Assembly (NCBI RefSeq): GCF_023227905.1
Contig: NZ_JALOCF010000006.1
Span: forward strand, 1-64,000
Length of the DNA: 64,000 nt
From: Methylobacter sp.
GTDB lineage: Bacteria > Pseudomonadota > Gammaproteobacteria > Methylococcales > Methylomonadaceae
Direction: 5' to 3'
Program-made: the position numbers and the translations under genes
The notes under the pieces: model-generated
The model's input: only the letters and a program-made list of their open reading frames with translations
Databases searched by the model: none
What the model was told of the DNA's origin: nothing
Part shown: positions 35,017-44,406 of the stretch, in pieces
How the letters are laid out: each line of letters starts with the position of its first letter
Numbering within the stretch: position 1 is the first letter of the stretch

Positions 35017-36372
35017 ATGCAATTTCCCATTCAACGCCTGCTCAACCAAGCAACCTGGATTAAGGTTCATGTTTATCTGGCATTAATCGCCGGCTTCTTT
35101 TTTGCGCTGATGGGGCTAACTGGCAGTCTCAGCGTTTACCGCGAAGAATTGGATGAGCTGCTGAATCCAGAGTTGGTCATCGAGCAGCCGGAGGGCAAGC
35201 GCCAGTCGTTGGATAAAATCATGGCGGCGGTGCAGGCCGCACATCCCAACCGCTACGGCTCCTGGACGTTGGAGCTGCCCAGGTCTTCGCATGGCATGAT
35301 CACTGTCTGGTACGACAGGCCCAGAGAGACCTTCTTCGAGCTGTATGCGCCGCTGATGGTCTCGGTAAACCCGTACACCGCCGAAGTCGTTGCCAGCCGA
35401 TTCTGGGGGCAAACCGCGACCACCTGGCTGCTTGACCTGCATACTCAGCTTCGAGTTGATCGTTTCGGCTGGAATGCGGTGGGCATGTTGGGATTATTGC
35501 TGATGGTTTCGGTCGGTACCGGTCTTTACTTATGGTGGCCGGGTATCAGGGGAATTCCGGATGCATTACGGATTCGCCATAAGGCCGGTATGATACGGCT
35601 TGCCTTCGACCTGCACCGCATGATCGGGCTGCTGAGTGTATCGGTCTTGTTGCTGCTGGCGTTCACCGGCATTAACTTGAGTTTCCCTTCGATACTGGAA
35701 ACGCTGGTCGGCTCGTCGGGCATGGAACACGGCGAAACCGGGCGCAATATCATCAGCACGGCAACCCCCAATAATCATCCGGTCGGCCTGGAGTCGGCGG
35801 AATTTGTCGCCCGCGGTCCTTTCCCCAAAGCCGAACTCAGGCGGGTTACCACGCCTGCCGGCGACAGCGGGATTTATCGCATTAATTTGCGTCAAGGCAG
35901 CGAAGTCAATCGCCGGCATCCCTACACGACGGTCTGGGTAGATAGATGGAGCGGTCAGGTCAAAGAGGTGCGCGACCCGTCCGGGTTTACCCAGGGGCAA
36001 ACTTTTGCGACCTGGATATGGCCTGTGCATACCGGCGAAGCTTTCGGCGCTACAGCCCGGTTCATCTGGTTTCTTAGCGGTATCGGGCTGTTCGTTCTTT
36101 ATGTTAGTGGCTTGCTAGGCTGGTTGCACCGGCGCGGCAAGGTCAAGGATAGGGATGTGAACTTTGCTGCGCTACGGCCGCTGTTTTTCCGGATGCAAGA
36201 AAAAGGCTATCGCGGCAGTGTAGCGCTTTTTAGATTCACCGTTTCGCTGCTGCAAAGGGCAAGACACTATGCGCCACAGGTTATCAAAGGCTGCGCCGCG
36301 CTGTTGCAATGGCTGCGCTTGGCGCTAATGAGCCGGCAAAAACGTTTGGGGAAAAATGACTGGGAGCAATAG
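35017..36372 (+). CDS. PepSY-associated membrane protein
   Basis: This 451-residue protein of the PepSY_TM family has an N-terminal helix ('VHVYLALIAGFFFALMGLTG', then SLSVYREELDELLNP), periplasmic PepSY repeats and further helices ('FGWNAVGMLGLLLMVSVGTG', 'LAFDLHRMIGLLSVSVLLLL', 'FIWFLSGIGLFVLYVSGLLG'). Conserved histidines near the helix ends suggest heme binding. Such proteins are often encoded with TonB receptors and may reduce metals at the inner membrane. Here it is divergent from the copper receptor. Confidence 0.85.
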   Translation: MQFPIQRLLNQATWIKVHVYLALIAGFFFALMGLTGSLSVYREELDELLNPELVIEQPEGKRQSLDKIMAAVQAAHPNRYGSWTLELPRSSHGMITVWYDRPRETFFELYAPLMVSVNPYTAEVVASRFWGQTATTWLLDLHTQLRVDRFGWNAVGMLGLLLMVSVGTGLYLWWPGIRGIPDALRIRHKAGMIRLAFDLHRMIGLLSVSVLLLLAFTGINLSFPSILETLVGSSGMEHGETGRNIISTATPNNHPVGLESAEFVARGPFPKAELRRVTTPAGDSGIYRINLRQGSEVNRRHPYTTVWVDRWSGQVKEVRDPSGFTQGQTFATWIWPVHTGEAFGATARFIWFLSGIGLFVLYVSGLLGWLHRRGKVKDRDVNFAALRPLFFRMQEKGYRGSVALFRFTVSLLQRARHYAPQVIKGCAALLQWLRLALMSRQKRLGKNDWEQ

Positions 36373-36385
36373 AGAATAGAAACCT

Positions 36386-36888
36386 TTATGCTCCGATTCG
36401 CCTGACATATTTTGAGACTTGATCCCATACTTGAGGAAACTGGTTTTTTATGATGGTCTCTTCCGCCAATTCCATATCGCCATAGTCAAATCCAGGCGAT
36501 ACCGCTTCGCTGATTAAGCCGAATTCGCCCGTTTTTAGCTCGGTTGCTTTCCAGCATCCCCCTTTGACGATGAGTTGCAGTTGCTGACCGTTATCAAGAT
36601 CATCGCCAAGTATCCTGGTCTCAACATGGCCGTCCGGATGCAGGATTAAATAAGTTAACGGGGAGCCGCCGTGAAAGTAATGGATGATATCCGATTTATT
36701 TTTATGCAAATGACCAATCGGGCTGTCGTCAGTCAGCATGTAAAAAATAGAGGACAGCAGAGCAGGCGCCTCGATTGCGAACCCTCAGCCATATCGGTTT
36801 TTAGGTCGGAACTGTAGGTTCTGGAAAAATAGCCGCCTTCAATATGAGGTTCCAATGATAGCTTTTCGATGAGCTGTCGCTTGTTCAT
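36386..36888 (-). pseudogene. cupin DUF985 family gene, frameshifted
   Basis: From the ATG at 36888 the frame encodes 'MNKRQLIEKLSLEPHIEGGY' and continues to about 36770. The family then continues in another frame as 'ALLSSIFYMLTDDSPIGHLH' to the stop at 36386 ('GGCWKATELKTGEFGLISEA', 'AVSPGFDYGDMELA'). Restoring one lost base near 36762-36772 would give a full-length cupin of about 167 residues. The metal/sugar-binding fold is otherwise complete, so the break is recent or a sequencing error. Confidence 0.8.
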
Positions 36889-36935
36889 GTTATTCTGCCT
36901 GATGCAAAGGGTAATGAGGTGATGAATGCATCCAC

Positions 36936-37099
36936 GATTGGCTGCGGATTAATAGGAAAATGACCGGAAGAGCTTGGAGGGGAGGGATTATTTGTTGTAA
37001 AAGCGGTCGCCTTTACTGATTGGCTGCGGATTAATAGGAAAATGACCGGAAGAGCTTGGAGGGGAGGGATTATTTGTTGTAAAAGCGGTCGCCTTTACT
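36936..37099. repeat. perfect tandem duplication of 82 bp
   Basis: The 82-bp unit beginning GATTGGCTGCGG at 36936 is repeated without a mismatch from 37018. The identity implies a very recent duplication. It lies between the terminator of skp and the 5' end of the broken cupin gene. Confidence 0.9.
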
Positions 37100-37113
37100 G
37101 TGAGACTTAAAGT

Positions 37114-37140
37114 ACCGTCAGCCCATTCAGGGCTGACGGT
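37114..37140 (-). terminator. terminator of the skp gene
   Basis: ACCGTCAGCCC and GGGCTGACGGT form a perfect 11-bp stem with a 5-nt loop, followed on the minus strand by ACTTTAAG. The stem begins 10 bp after the skp stop codon. The U tract is short. Confidence 0.65.
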
Positions 37141-37149
37141 TAAAACCGG

Positions 37150-37653
37150 TCAGTTTGGCAAAGCTGATAACTTTTGTTGAACTTGTGCAGTCACATCAAT
37201 TTGGTCGTTGGCATAAATAACGCCATCGGTCAGTAACAAATCAAAGTTTTGAGTTTTGGCTATATCGCGGATAACTTCAACGATACGGCTTTGCAACTTG
37301 CCCAATTCTTCATTACGACGAACATTAAAGTCTTCGCTGAATTCTTGTTGCGCTCTTTTTGCATCTCTTTTCTTGTTCAGAATGTCTTTTTCCATATTGG
37401 CTTTGGCTGACGCCCCCATCACGGCGCCATCACGAGCCAATTTTTCGTCCATGCTTTGAATTTCTTTTTGTTGAGCAACCAATTGCTTGTCGCGTGGAGA
37501 AAACTCTTGTTCCAGGCGTTTCTTGGCTTTTTCAGCTTGGGGGGCTTTTTCAAGAACGGCAGGAATATTGACAAAACCAACTTTTAAATCTTCAGCAAAG
37601 CTGACATTAGCAATAAGTAACAGTCCTAAAAATAGGGCAATCTTCATTTTCAT
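37150..37653 (-). CDS. periplasmic chaperone Skp/OmpH family
   Basis: The 167-residue protein has a signal peptide ending 'NVSFA'. The mature part starts 'EDLKVGFVNIPAVLEKAPQA', continues as a long Lys/Glu-rich coiled coil (about 45-125) and ends 'NFDLLLTDGVIYANDQIDVT', the usual OmpH layout. It holds unfolded outer-membrane proteins in the periplasm. It is not next to bamA or lpxD as in many Gammaproteobacteria, so it may be an additional copy. Confidence 0.9.
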   Translation of the reverse strand: MKMKIALFLGLLLIANVSFAEDLKVGFVNIPAVLEKAPQAEKAKKRLEQEFSPRDKQLVAQQKEIQSMDEKLARDGAVMGASAKANMEKDILNKKRDAKRAQQEFSEDFNVRRNEELGKLQSRIVEVIRDIAKTQNFDLLLTDGVIYANDQIDVTAQVQQKLSALPN

Positions 37654-37879
37654 TGTTAGACAAGTCTCTGGTTGTAGTGAAATAAATAGGAAATGGAAAA
37701 AACTTGGAAGTTTTGTTGGATTATAAGGTGGGTAAGCTTATTAAACAAAAGATTTGAACAAATTGTATTGTAATTTCTAATTTTAGCTTGAGAAGTTTTA
37801 GCGATATAGATGTGTGAAGCTATTGGGTGGCTAATCGCTTGCTTTATGGGCATCATATAACCGGATTATTTAGATTTCC

Positions 37880-38209
37880 TTAACAGCCTGTCTGGCTGGC
37901 GCATTTTATGCACATACTGGAAAAAGGTATGGCTTTTAACCGTTCTTTGGCGATAGGATTACCGCAAACTTGGCACAATCCGTACTGGCCCTTATCTATT
38001 CTGGCGATAGCCTCCTTGACCATTTCTCTTTCCGTTCTGGCTGCATTGCCCAATCTATCCAGAACTTCAGCATTCTCCATTTCGGTCGCCTGTTCTTCAG
38101 AGTCTTTGTCTAAAGGTTCTTTAACATCATGAGTAATTTTAGCCAGGCGATCATCAAGATCTTCCAGCATATCAATTAAACTGTTTCGTACTTCTTCATA
38201 TTCTTTCAT
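37880..38209 (-). CDS. DksA/TraR-type zinc-finger protein
   Basis: The product has 109 residues from the ATG at 38209. A coiled coil precedes a C4 zinc finger, 'CQVCGNPIAKERLKAIPFSS' followed by MCIKC. Proteins of this group enter the RNA polymerase secondary channel or act as small regulators. 'EEQATEMENAEVLDRLGNAA' is typical of the short DksA-like paralogues rather than DksA itself. It is divergent from the moxR gene. Confidence 0.85.
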   Translation of the reverse strand: MKEYEEVRNSLIDMLEDLDDRLAKITHDVKEPLDKDSEEQATEMENAEVLDRLGNAARTEREMVKEAIARIDKGQYGLCQVCGNPIAKERLKAIPFSSMCIKCASQTGC

Positions 38210-38312
38210 AGTAAATCTCTGTTCTCGGTTCGGTCTGTGTGCAGTTGAATCTTGCTTTATAATAATAAAGTGAAATTCAATAAATTTATAACACACCATC
38301 CTATCACTCATC

Positions 38313-39218
38313 ATGCAAAATGCAATTCAGCAGCTTTTAGATTCCGCTAATCAGGTCATTCTCGGCAAGCCCCGGCAGGTTCGGCTTGCGCTTTGTTGTC
38401 TGCTGGCCCGCGGCCATTTGTTAATTGAGGATATTCCCGGCGTCGGCAAAACCACGCTGTCTCATACATTGGCAAAACTGCTGGGCTTAAATTATCAGCG
38501 GATTCAGTTCACCAGCGATATTTTGCCTGCCGACATCATCGGCGCTTCCGTTTTCGACGCTAAAAACCACGAATTTAAGTTTCATCCCGGCCCTGTTTTT
38601 AACCAGATGGTATTGGCGGATGAAATAAACCGGGCTACGCCCAAAGCCCAAAGTGCCTTACTGGAAGCGATGGAGGAGCATCAGGTTTCGGTGGAAGGGA
38701 AAACCTATCCGCTGCCCCAGCCTTTTTTTGTGATTGCCACGCAAAACCCCTCCCATCAAATAGGCACGTTTCCGTTGCCTGAGTCTCAGCTGGACCGTTT
38801 CTTAATGCGCATCGAACTGGGCTACCCCGATTATCAGGCGGAAAGGCAACTGCTGACCGGGCAAAGCAGGCACAGCCTGTTCGAATCGCTGCCGGTAAAA
38901 CTGCCGCCTGAACAATTGCAGGGGATACAGCAGGCGGTCACTGAGGTTCATGTATCGGCTGCCTTGCTGGATTATTGCCAGGGCATCATCAACTTTACCC
39001 GCGAGTCATCCGAATATCACTGCGGCTTGTCGCCCCGAGCCGGTTTGGCGCTGCTGACCGCGGCCAAAGCCTGGGCGTTCATGGATCAGCGCGATGCGGT
39101 TATCCCGGAAGACCTGCAAGCCGTGCTGGCGGCCGTCGCGGGGCATCGGCTGCGGGCCGGCAATAGCCAATCGGAAGCCATCGTCGCGCCCATCTTGGCT
39201 AACGTGGCTATCCATTAA
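38313..39218 (+). CDS. MoxR-family AAA+ ATPase
   Basis: The 301-residue ATPase has Walker A 'EDIPGVGKTT', Walker B 'LADEINRATPKAQSALLEAM', 'FVIATQNPSHQIGTFPLPES' and the sensor region 'SPRAGLALLTAAKAWA'. MoxR proteins act with DUF58 proteins as chaperone systems for metal insertion or envelope stress. DUF58 and transglutaminase genes follow, as usual. Confidence 0.93.
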   Translation: MQNAIQQLLDSANQVILGKPRQVRLALCCLLARGHLLIEDIPGVGKTTLSHTLAKLLGLNYQRIQFTSDILPADIIGASVFDAKNHEFKFHPGPVFNQMVLADEINRATPKAQSALLEAMEEHQVSVEGKTYPLPQPFFVIATQNPSHQIGTFPLPESQLDRFLMRIELGYPDYQAERQLLTGQSRHSLFESLPVKLPPEQLQGIQQAVTEVHVSAALLDYCQGIINFTRESSEYHCGLSPRAGLALLTAAKAWAFMDQRDAVIPEDLQAVLAAVAGHRLRAGNSQSEAIVAPILANVAIH

Positions 39219-39245
39219 ACTAATAATGAATCCACCAAACGAATC

Positions 39246-39333
39246 GTCCACGAAAGACATAAAAAGCACGAAAAAAACCATAACACGATTCTTTCTACTG
39301 TTTTTTTTCGTGCCGTTCGTGAGTTTCGTGGAC
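39246..39333. repeat. CACGAAG-family inverted repeat inside an operon
   Basis: GTCCACGAAA on the left and TTTCGTGGAC on the right enclose diverged inner arms. It lies between the moxR and DUF58 genes, which are usually adjacent or overlapping, so it looks like an insertion. Confidence 0.6.
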
Positions 39334-39362
39334 CCTATTTTTTCTTACGGATCGGATTCTTG

Positions 39363-40322
39363 ATGGGATACTCTTTCTTGGGAATCACCTTAAAAGAACG
39401 CTTTAGGCTCAGCCGGTTTGTGTCAGGCGAAAAGGCGGTCGATGCGCCTGTGGTGTTAAATCACCGGCGCATCTTTATTCTGCCCACCCAGAGAGGCTTG
39501 GGCTTTGTATTGCTGATCGTTCTATTGATGCTGATCGCCTTTGTTTATAACAATAACCTGGCTTACATGCTGGCTTTCTTGCTGGCTAGCGTTTTTTTCG
39601 TCACCATTTTGCACAGTTACAAAGCGCTATCCGGACTGGTGCTGCAACAAGGCCGCAGCAACGCCGTGTTTGCCGGAGAGGCCGCAGGGTTCGATATTCA
39701 CATTAACAATCCGACCGGTACGGAGCGCTACCAGTTACAGATTAAGCTGCAAGATACTCAAAGCCTGACTATGCAGCCGCAAAGCACGGCACATGTTACG
39801 GTTCACTCGCTAACCCAAAAAAGAGGCTGGCACCAGGCGGGGACGGTTACACTGTCCAGCACTTACCCACTGGGCCTGTTTCGCGCCTGGTCGCCGATCC
39901 GCTTCAATCTTAAGGCGCTGGTTTATCCGAAACCGGCCCATGTTGAAATGCCTTTCCCTAAAACGCCTTCGGCAGCAACTCAACAGGGGCTTAGCCAAAA
40001 AGGCGCCGATGACTTTTACGGCTTGCAGCAATATCAGTCCGGCGATTCCATCAAGCACATCCACTGGAAAGCATTCGCCAAGGGCTTGGGCGTGTTCAGC
40101 AAGCAATACGACGGCAACCAATCATCAGAGGAAATCTGGCTGGATTACGACCAGGCGCCCGGACACGATAGCGAAGAACGCTTAAGCCGGCTGTGCCGCT
40201 GGGTGGTCGATGCGGAGCAGGCCGGAATCCGTTACGGCTTTGCCTTGCCCGGAGTAAAATGGCCGCCCGATAACGGCTTGGAGCATTATCGAAAATGCCT
40301 GGAAGCGCTGGCGCTGTTTTGA
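39363..40322 (+). CDS. DUF58 protein
   Basis: The product has about 319 residues. Two helices ('GLGFVLLIVLLMLIAFVYNN', 'LAYMLAFLLASVFFVTILHS') precede a cytoplasmic or periplasmic domain with the DUF58 signature 'DSIKHIHWKAFAKG'. The family has a von Willebrand-like fold, though this subtype often lacks a full MIDAS. The start is the ATG after a TTG at 39360. It works with MoxR, and the TgpA gene follows after 5 bp. Confidence 0.88.
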   Translation: MGYSFLGITLKERFRLSRFVSGEKAVDAPVVLNHRRIFILPTQRGLGFVLLIVLLMLIAFVYNNNLAYMLAFLLASVFFVTILHSYKALSGLVLQQGRSNAVFAGEAAGFDIHINNPTGTERYQLQIKLQDTQSLTMQPQSTAHVTVHSLTQKRGWHQAGTVTLSSTYPLGLFRAWSPIRFNLKALVYPKPAHVEMPFPKTPSAATQQGLSQKGADDFYGLQQYQSGDSIKHIHWKAFAKGLGVFSKQYDGNQSSEEIWLDYDQAPGHDSEERLSRLCRWVVDAEQAGIRYGFALPGVKWPPDNGLEHYRKCLEALALF

Positions 40323-40327
40323 CGATT

Positions 40328-42268
40328 ATGAAACCGGAACTCGACAAAAATATTTTAATCTTTCTACTGTCCTCGATCGGGCTGATTGTATTTCCGCACG
40401 TTTACCATATCCCGGCCGCCATATTCGGCTTTTTCAGCCTATTGCTCAGCTGGCGCTTTATCGGGGTCTGGAAGCCCAATTGGCTGCCCGGCAAATGGGT
40501 CATTTTGTTACTGGCCGTTTCCGGAATCGGCCTGCTGTATAGCCAGCATCAAGGCCTGTTCGGGCGCGATGCCGGAACCAACCTGTTTATTACCGCCCTC
40601 GGACTCAAATTGTTGGAGATTAAAACCGAGCGCGACCTGTACCTGATCAACTATCTGGCTTTTATCGTCGCCGCCTCCCAGTTCTTATACGAACAAAGCA
40701 TATTGATGGCGGCCTATATCCTGCTGGTTTGCTGCGTGCTGTTGGCAACGCTGGTTTATATCAACAGCAGCAAAGCGCTAACACGTGCGGCAGTAAAAAC
40801 AGCACTGATCATCACCGTTCAGGCCCTGCCGATTGCAGTGGCATTGTTTGTTTTATTCCCTCGCATTGAAGCCCCGAAATGGAAGCTGTTTAATGAGCCG
40901 CATAGCGCTAAAACAGGCTTAAGCGACAGCATGGAACCCGGTTCCATCAGCGATCTGGGCGAGTCTTTCGAACTGGTTTTTCGGGTGAAATTTGCAGGCC
41001 CAATCCCTCCGCCGCAGCAACGCTATTGGCGCGGCCCGGTTTTGTCTTACACCGACGGCAAGCGTTGGACTCAGGCGGTTTTCCAGAAGCCCTCGGGCAA
41101 ACCTGCCGTTACCGGCATGTCTTATCAATACACGCTGCTGATGGAACCGCAGGATAAAAATTGGGTGTTTGCGCTGGATATGCCGCAAGAATTTCCCGCG
41201 CCTTTAACCTTGAATGCCGGCTACCAGCTCATTACTTCAGACAGCCCCGATAAACGCGCCGAGTATAAAGTCACCTCTTATCCCGAGTACAACACCGGCC
41301 CGATCAATCCTGGCGAATATAAATCAGCAACACAGCTGCCCGGCGAACCGTCGGATAAAATCAAGCAGCTGGTCGGGCAGTTACACGGTTTTGATAGTGC
41401 CCCCGACAACTTTATCAACCAGCTGCTAAACCATTTCAGGGAGGAAGACTTTCACTACACCTTAACCCCGCCGGTCATGGAAGAAAGCCCGATAGAGAGC
41501 TTTCTGTTTAAAACCCGACACGGGTTTTGCAGCCATTACGCCTCGGCCTTCGTGTATTTGATGCGCGTCGCCCATATTCCGGCGCGCGTCGTGACCGGCT
41601 ATCAGGGCGGCGAACTGAACAAAGTCGGCGACTTTCTGGAAATCAGGCAAGCCGACGCCCATGCCTGGGCAGAAGTCTGGCTGGAGAATCGGGGCTGGGT
41701 TCGGTTTGACCCGACCGCCGCGATTGCGCCGGAAAGAATCGAGCGCGAGATTAACCTGGACCGGCAAACCGCCTACGGCATTACGGCAGCAAATGATTAT
41801 TTGCCGCGCCCCGCTTACAACTGGCTGAAACAGGCCCGGCAACTTTGGGGTAACGTCGATTATAACTGGCAACGCTGGGTCATCAATTACGACCACAAGA
41901 GCCAGTCCAACTTCCTGTCGTCATTCGGCATCAACGATCTTAAGGCCATGATTTACTGGATGATAGCCGTTATAGCATCGATAACAGCCGTGCTTTGCTG
42001 GTTCCTGCTCTATCAAAAACCGAAAGCCGCCGATAAGGTCTTGCTGGCCTATAACCGGTTCTGTAAAAAGCTCGCCAAGCACGGGTTGTTCAGGGACACG
42101 GGCGAGGGGGTTAAGGATTTTTCTGAAAGGGTGAAAATAAGACTGCCCGGACAAACGGAGCAGATAGATCAAATCACCTCTCTATTTATCAAGCTGCGTT
42201 ATGGGCGGACGGCAAGCAGTGAAGATTTGCAGCAGCTCAAGACGCTGGTGGGTTTATTTAAAGGCTGA
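40328..42268 (+). CDS. TgpA-type transmembrane transglutaminase
   Basis: The product is about 646 residues. The N-terminal part (about 1-175) has five or six helices (DUF3488). A periplasmic transglutaminase-like domain has active Cys in 'TRHGFCSHYASAFVYLMRVA', His in 'ADAHAWAEVWLENRGW' and Asp in 'RFDPTAAI'. A further helix near 552 leads to a DUF4129 tail. In Pseudomonas the related TgpA is essential; its substrate is not established. It completes the MoxR-DUF58-TgpA set. Confidence 0.92.
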   Translation: MKPELDKNILIFLLSSIGLIVFPHVYHIPAAIFGFFSLLLSWRFIGVWKPNWLPGKWVILLLAVSGIGLLYSQHQGLFGRDAGTNLFITALGLKLLEIKTERDLYLINYLAFIVAASQFLYEQSILMAAYILLVCCVLLATLVYINSSKALTRAAVKTALIITVQALPIAVALFVLFPRIEAPKWKLFNEPHSAKTGLSDSMEPGSISDLGESFELVFRVKFAGPIPPPQQRYWRGPVLSYTDGKRWTQAVFQKPSGKPAVTGMSYQYTLLMEPQDKNWVFALDMPQEFPAPLTLNAGYQLITSDSPDKRAEYKVTSYPEYNTGPINPGEYKSATQLPGEPSDKIKQLVGQLHGFDSAPDNFINQLLNHFREEDFHYTLTPPVMEESPIESFLFKTRHGFCSHYASAFVYLMRVAHIPARVVTGYQGGELNKVGDFLEIRQADAHAWAEVWLENRGWVRFDPTAAIAPERIEREINLDRQTAYGITAANDYLPRPAYNWLKQARQLWGNVDYNWQRWVINYDHKSQSNFLSSFGINDLKAMIYWMIAVIASITAVLCWFLLYQKPKAADKVLLAYNRFCKKLAKHGLFRDTGEGVKDFSERVKIRLPGQTEQIDQITSLFIKLRYGRTASSEDLQQLKTLVGLFKG

Positions 42269-42384
42269 TGGCGAGTTGTTCAGCTTTGATAAGATTCGGC
42301 AGCACAGCAGGTTTCCGCCGCTGCTGCACCCGTACCCAAAGCTCAAGCCGGTCCAGCCTTCCCGGCAATTCTCAATTGAACTCC

Positions 42385-42393
42385 TGCTATAAT
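42385..42393 (+). promoter_or_regulatory. extended -10 promoter of the TolC-family gene
   Basis: TGCTATAAT is a perfect extended -10 element 115 bp before the gene. The leader that follows contains the hairpin ACCTTGC-GAACTAT-GCAAGGT (42439-42459). Confidence 0.55.
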
Positions 42394-42508
42394 GGTGTTT
42401 TTGAAGCCAATTCAAGCTTAATCGCCGTGGTGCCGCTTACCTTGCGAACTATGCAAGGTGACGGCTTTATAAGGCTATAAATGCATCTAACCCGGGAAAT
42501 AAAATTGC

Positions 42509-43876
42509 ATGTTCATTCATATCATCAAGCGAGCTGTGTCCAATTACTTACCGGGTTTTATTGTTATTTTTTTAACAGGGATTTCTCCTGTTATATATGC
42601 TCAGGATTTGCTGGAAATCTATGAGTTGGCGTTGCAAAATGATCCGGTTTTAAAACAAGCGAACGCCAGCCAGCTGGCCGTTGGTGAATCGAAAGATCAA
42701 AGTATCGCAAATTTCCTGCCCAATGTTTCGGCAACAGGTAATAGCACTGTAAATCGTCTGAATAACAAAAGGTTTACTTATCAAGGCGCGGGCTTACAGA
42801 ATTACTCGGACAACTATTTTAATGTCAACCTGACCCAGCCATTGTTTCACTGGGAACACTGGATACAGTTAAGCCAATCCGATAATCAAATTGCCCAAGC
42901 CGAGGCGGATTATCAGGCTGAGCTGCAAAAACTGATGGTTAAAATCGCTGAGGCTTATTTCAATGTCTTATCTGCGGAGGACAATCTTGAATTTAGCCGC
43001 TCGGAGAAACAGGCGATTGCGCGTCAGCTCGATCAGGCTAAACAACAATTTGCCATAGGCGTTATCGGGATTACCGAAAGCCAGCAGGCTCAAGCCGCTT
43101 TCGATACCGCCACCGCCAATGAAATCGAGGCGGTCAATAATGTCGATAACCAAAAAGAAGCGTTAGCGGAAATTATTGGCGAGCAAGACATCACGCTTAA
43201 TGCCTTGGGCGAGAAGATTCCGTTAGCCAGACCGGAGCCGGATGATATCTCGGTGTGGAGCAGTTCTGCGGAAGTTGGTAATTTCAGCATCATTTCAGCC
43301 TTTAACCAAATGGAGTTTGCCCGGAAATCGATTGATTTACAGCGCAATGGACATCTGCCGAAATTGGATTTGACCGCTTCCATAGGCGAATACGATACGA
43401 CCAGTAATTTTGGCTTGCGAGGATCGACAGAAGTTGTCGGTCTGCGCTTGAATGTCCCGTTGTTTGAAGGCGGCGCGGTCAATTCCAGAACCCGGGAAGC
43501 CGGTTATAAATATGAACAGGCCAAAGAACAATTAACTGCCGCTAAAAGAGCGGTAAACCGTCAGGTCAAAGATGCTTACCGGGGCATCACTACCAGCATT
43601 AGCCGCGTAGAAGCGCTGAAAACCGCAGTCAGCTCCGCCGAGATTTCCCTGCAATCGACTGAAGCCGGTTTTGAAGTCGGCGTACGGACACTCGTTGAAG
43701 TACTGGACGAGCAAAGAAATCTATATCGGGCTAAACGGGATTATTCACGCACCCGCTATGATTATCTGCTGAATACCTTGAAGCTGAAACAAGCGTCCAG
43801 CAGCCTGGCCCAAGAAGACATGGAGCAAATAAACCGGTTATTGATAACAAACGTCGCTTCAAGGCATGAAAAATAG
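42509..43876 (+). CDS. TolC-family outer-membrane efflux protein
   Basis: This 455-residue secreted protein has a signal peptide ending near 'VIYAQ'. The mature chain starts 'DLLEIYELALQNDPVLKQAN', and the two TolC repeats ('VKIAEAYFNVLSAEDNLEFS', 'VRTLVEVLDEQRNLYRAKRD') form the channel-tunnel. It acts with type I secretion or RND pumps. No pump or adaptor gene is next to it, as is also common for tolC. Confidence 0.92.
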   Translation: MFIHIIKRAVSNYLPGFIVIFLTGISPVIYAQDLLEIYELALQNDPVLKQANASQLAVGESKDQSIANFLPNVSATGNSTVNRLNNKRFTYQGAGLQNYSDNYFNVNLTQPLFHWEHWIQLSQSDNQIAQAEADYQAELQKLMVKIAEAYFNVLSAEDNLEFSRSEKQAIARQLDQAKQQFAIGVIGITESQQAQAAFDTATANEIEAVNNVDNQKEALAEIIGEQDITLNALGEKIPLARPEPDDISVWSSSAEVGNFSIISAFNQMEFARKSIDLQRNGHLPKLDLTASIGEYDTTSNFGLRGSTEVVGLRLNVPLFEGGAVNSRTREAGYKYEQAKEQLTAAKRAVNRQVKDAYRGITTSISRVEALKTAVSSAEISLQSTEAGFEVGVRTLVEVLDEQRNLYRAKRDYSRTRYDYLLNTLKLKQASSSLAQEDMEQINRLLITNVASRHEK

Positions 43877-43955
43877 ACCGGTTAAATTTGCAGTGGCTAA
43901 CTTAACCCGGCTTACGGATTGATATTCACCTGATAAATCGCAAAGCCGATTTTAA

Positions 43956-44405
43956 TCAGGCATCCCGAATCTTTTCCACATCAAACACCGTGCCGCGAAC
44001 CGCGACGACTTTTACCCTGGTGTTGATATCGCAATCTTCGCCGTGAACTTTCCAGATGGAATCGTCTACCTTGATTTTGCCTTCGCCGTTTTCTATCGGC
44101 TGGTACAGGCTAAAGACCCGGCCGATATATTGCTGGCCGCGCTTGTTTAATAACGGATGGTCTGTGACTGTGGGGTGGTTTTTTCCGTAAAGCTTCCACA
44201 CGGTGATCGCAACAACTGACAGTACCGAAAAAATAGATACCTGCAATTGGATGTCGAGAGCAGGCATCAGCCATAACAGCAAGCCGGTGACTAAACCGGA
44301 GGCCGCCATCCACAAAAAGAAAAAGCCCGGAGCCAGTAGTTCTATTATTAATAAAATAAGGGCGAGTACCCACCAGTTCCAAAAGACAACTTCTAGTTCA
44401 TTCAT
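43956..44405 (-). CDS. NfeD-like membrane protein
   Basis: The product has about 149 residues. The ATG at 44405 lies just past the stop of the upstream gene. Two or three helices ('WWVLALILLIIELLAPGFFF') precede a C-terminal OB-fold ('GQQYIGRVFSLYQPIENGEG', 'DCDINTRVKVVAVRGTVFDV'). It is the short NfeD partner of stomatin-like proteins and takes part in membrane quality control. Confidence 0.9.
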   Translation of the reverse strand: MNELEVVFWNWWVLALILLIIELLAPGFFFLWMAASGLVTGLLLWLMPALDIQLQVSIFSVLSVVAITVWKLYGKNHPTVTDHPLLNKRGQQYIGRVFSLYQPIENGEGKIKVDDSIWKVHGEDCDINTRVKVVAVRGTVFDVEKIRDA

Positions 44406-44406
44406 A

